Positions 6,575 to 6,842 of a DNA stretch of 6,842 bases are shown here, piece by piece. The position numbers and the translations under genes are program-made. The DNA comes from Lachnospira sp. (GTDB taxonomy: Bacteria; Bacillota; Clostridia; Lachnospirales; Lachnospiraceae). The first letter of the stretch is position 1. The number at the start of each line of letters is the position of its first letter. The notes beneath the pieces are model-generated. The model ran no database searches. It was not told where the DNA came from and was given only the letters and a program-made list of their open reading frames with translations. The stretch spans positions 1 to 6,842 of the forward strand of contig JAGAJD010000063.1 of assembly GCA_017626275.1 (NCBI GenBank), read 5' to 3'.

Positions 6575-6616
6575 AAAAAAATTACACAGCGAAAATATGC
6601 GCCGTGTAATTTTTTT
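6575..6616 (+). terminator. Intrinsic terminator of pncB
   Basis: A 13-bp stem with seven A-T pairs at its base (AAAAAAATTACAC, 6575-6587, with GTGTAATTTTTTT, 6604-6616) continues past one A-C mismatch into three more G-C pairs around an 8-nt loop (AAAATATG, 6592-6599). It starts 4 nt after the pncB stop and ends in a T-run on the plus strand. The A-run on the 5' side makes it potentially bidirectional. Confidence 0.9.
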
Positions 6617-6673
6617 ATAATTATATGTATTAGATGTTGGGGTCAAAAGGTATTTTTCCCCCATGATACCTAC

Positions 6674-6705
6674 GGATTGCTCCGCACTTTGTGCTCACGC
6701 AATCC
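6674..6705. repeat. Hairpin 1 of the palindromic element
   Basis: GGATTGC (6674-6680) pairs with GCAATCC (6699-6705). Inside this, GCAC (6684-6687) pairs with GTGC (6691-6694) around a 3-nt TTT loop. The two stems are separated by an unpaired TCC/TCAC internal loop. There is no T-tract, so it is not a terminator. Confidence 0.7.
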
Positions 6706-6707
6706 TA

Positions 6708-6752
6708 AAAACATTCGAAATCCGCCCTATTCGGGCTACTTTCTCATGTTTT
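6708..6752. repeat. Hairpin 2 of the palindromic element
   Basis: Three stacked stems with small internal loops: AAAACAT (6708-6714) with ATGTTTT (6746-6752), GAAA (6717-6720) with TTTC (6740-6743), and GCCC (6724-6727) with GGGC (6733-6736) closing a 5-nt loop. The internal loops are matched in size (2 by 2 and 3 by 3), which suggests a folded RNA more than a chance palindrome. Confidence 0.65.
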
Positions 6753-6764
6753 GCGGGTCTCAAA

Positions 6765-6799
6765 GTCATACTTTTTCATGCAAGCATGAAAAGTATGAC
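6765..6799. repeat. Hairpin 3 of the palindromic element
   Basis: GTCATACTTTTTCATG (6765-6780) pairs with CATGAAAAGTATGAC (6785-6799) over 15 bp with one bulged T, around a CAAG tetraloop. It is the longest stem in the element. Its last two bases are shared with the right arm of the enclosing 12-bp repeat, so both cannot be fully paired at once. Confidence 0.75.
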
Positions 6800-6842
6800 C
6801 TTTTGACCCTGGTATCATGTATTATTCAACAGTGTAAATCCA

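Larger units (their letters stand above)
6640..6819. repeat. Non-coding palindrome-rich element with crossed inverted repeats
   Basis: About 180 bp with no credible gene, packed with self-complementary sequence. A perfect 12-bp pair (GGGTCAAAAGGT, 6640-6651, with ACCTTTTGACCC, 6798-6809) encloses three local hairpins, annotated separately. A perfect 9-bp pair (CATGATACC, 6662-6670, with GGTATCATG, 6811-6819) has its left arm inside and its right arm outside the 12-bp pair, so the two cross. Read as RNA this would be a pseudoknot or two exclusive folds; read as DNA it could be the ends of a small non-autonomous mobile or dispersed element. No obvious target-site duplication is seen at the borders. 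The strand of action is unknown. Confidence 0.7.

Noticed and set aside
6640..6819. CRISPR array, tRNA or a retron msr-msd locus
   Set aside because: There are no regularly spaced direct repeats and no tRNA cloverleaf or TTCGA-type T-loop in context, and no reverse transcriptase gene lies in the window to support a retron.

Overview
The window reads as chromosomal DNA of an AT-leaning Gram-positive anaerobe of the Clostridia, most likely a Lachnospiraceae member. This is inferred from strong AGGAGG-type ribosome sites, lipoprotein signal peptides with short Lys-rich N-termini, compact co-directional genes, and the protein character. No rRNA or marker gene is present to fix the genus.

Layout: at the left edge (1-485, minus strand) is the N-terminal part of a lipoprotein with a trigger-factor-like/FKBP peptidyl-prolyl isomerase domain; it runs off the window. 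A divergent AT-rich intergenic region (486-646) separates it from a tight four-gene plus-strand cluster: an ApbE-type FAD:protein FMN transferase lipoprotein (647-1678), agmatine deiminase aguA (1695-2840), N-carbamoylputrescine amidohydrolase aguB (2862-3740) and a PlsC-type lysophosphatidate acyltransferase (3772-4503). The gaps are only 16, 21 and 31 nt, so co-transcription is likely. A near-consensus extended -10 promoter (4511-4538) then drives a small single-pass membrane protein of unknown function (4580-5035). This is followed by a hairpin (5049-5092) and nicotinate phosphoribosyltransferase pncB (5129-6571), which ends at a strong intrinsic terminator (6575-6616).

Metabolic logic: AguA converts agmatine to N-carbamoylputrescine, and AguB hydrolyses that to putrescine, CO2 and ammonia. 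This is the amidohydrolase route, not the putrescine carbamoyltransferase route that yields ATP. PncB makes nicotinate mononucleotide for NAD salvage. ApbE and PlsC do not belong to polyamine metabolism in any obvious way and may simply share the transcript.

The last ~200 bases hold no credible gene. They contain a dense set of inverted repeats (6640-6819): three local hairpins enclosed by a perfect 12-bp inverted repeat, plus a perfect 9-bp inverted repeat that crosses it in pseudoknot order. This is the least explained part of the window and looks like a structured RNA or a small non-coding, possibly dispersed, palindromic element. The rest is ordinary housekeeping and accessory metabolism.
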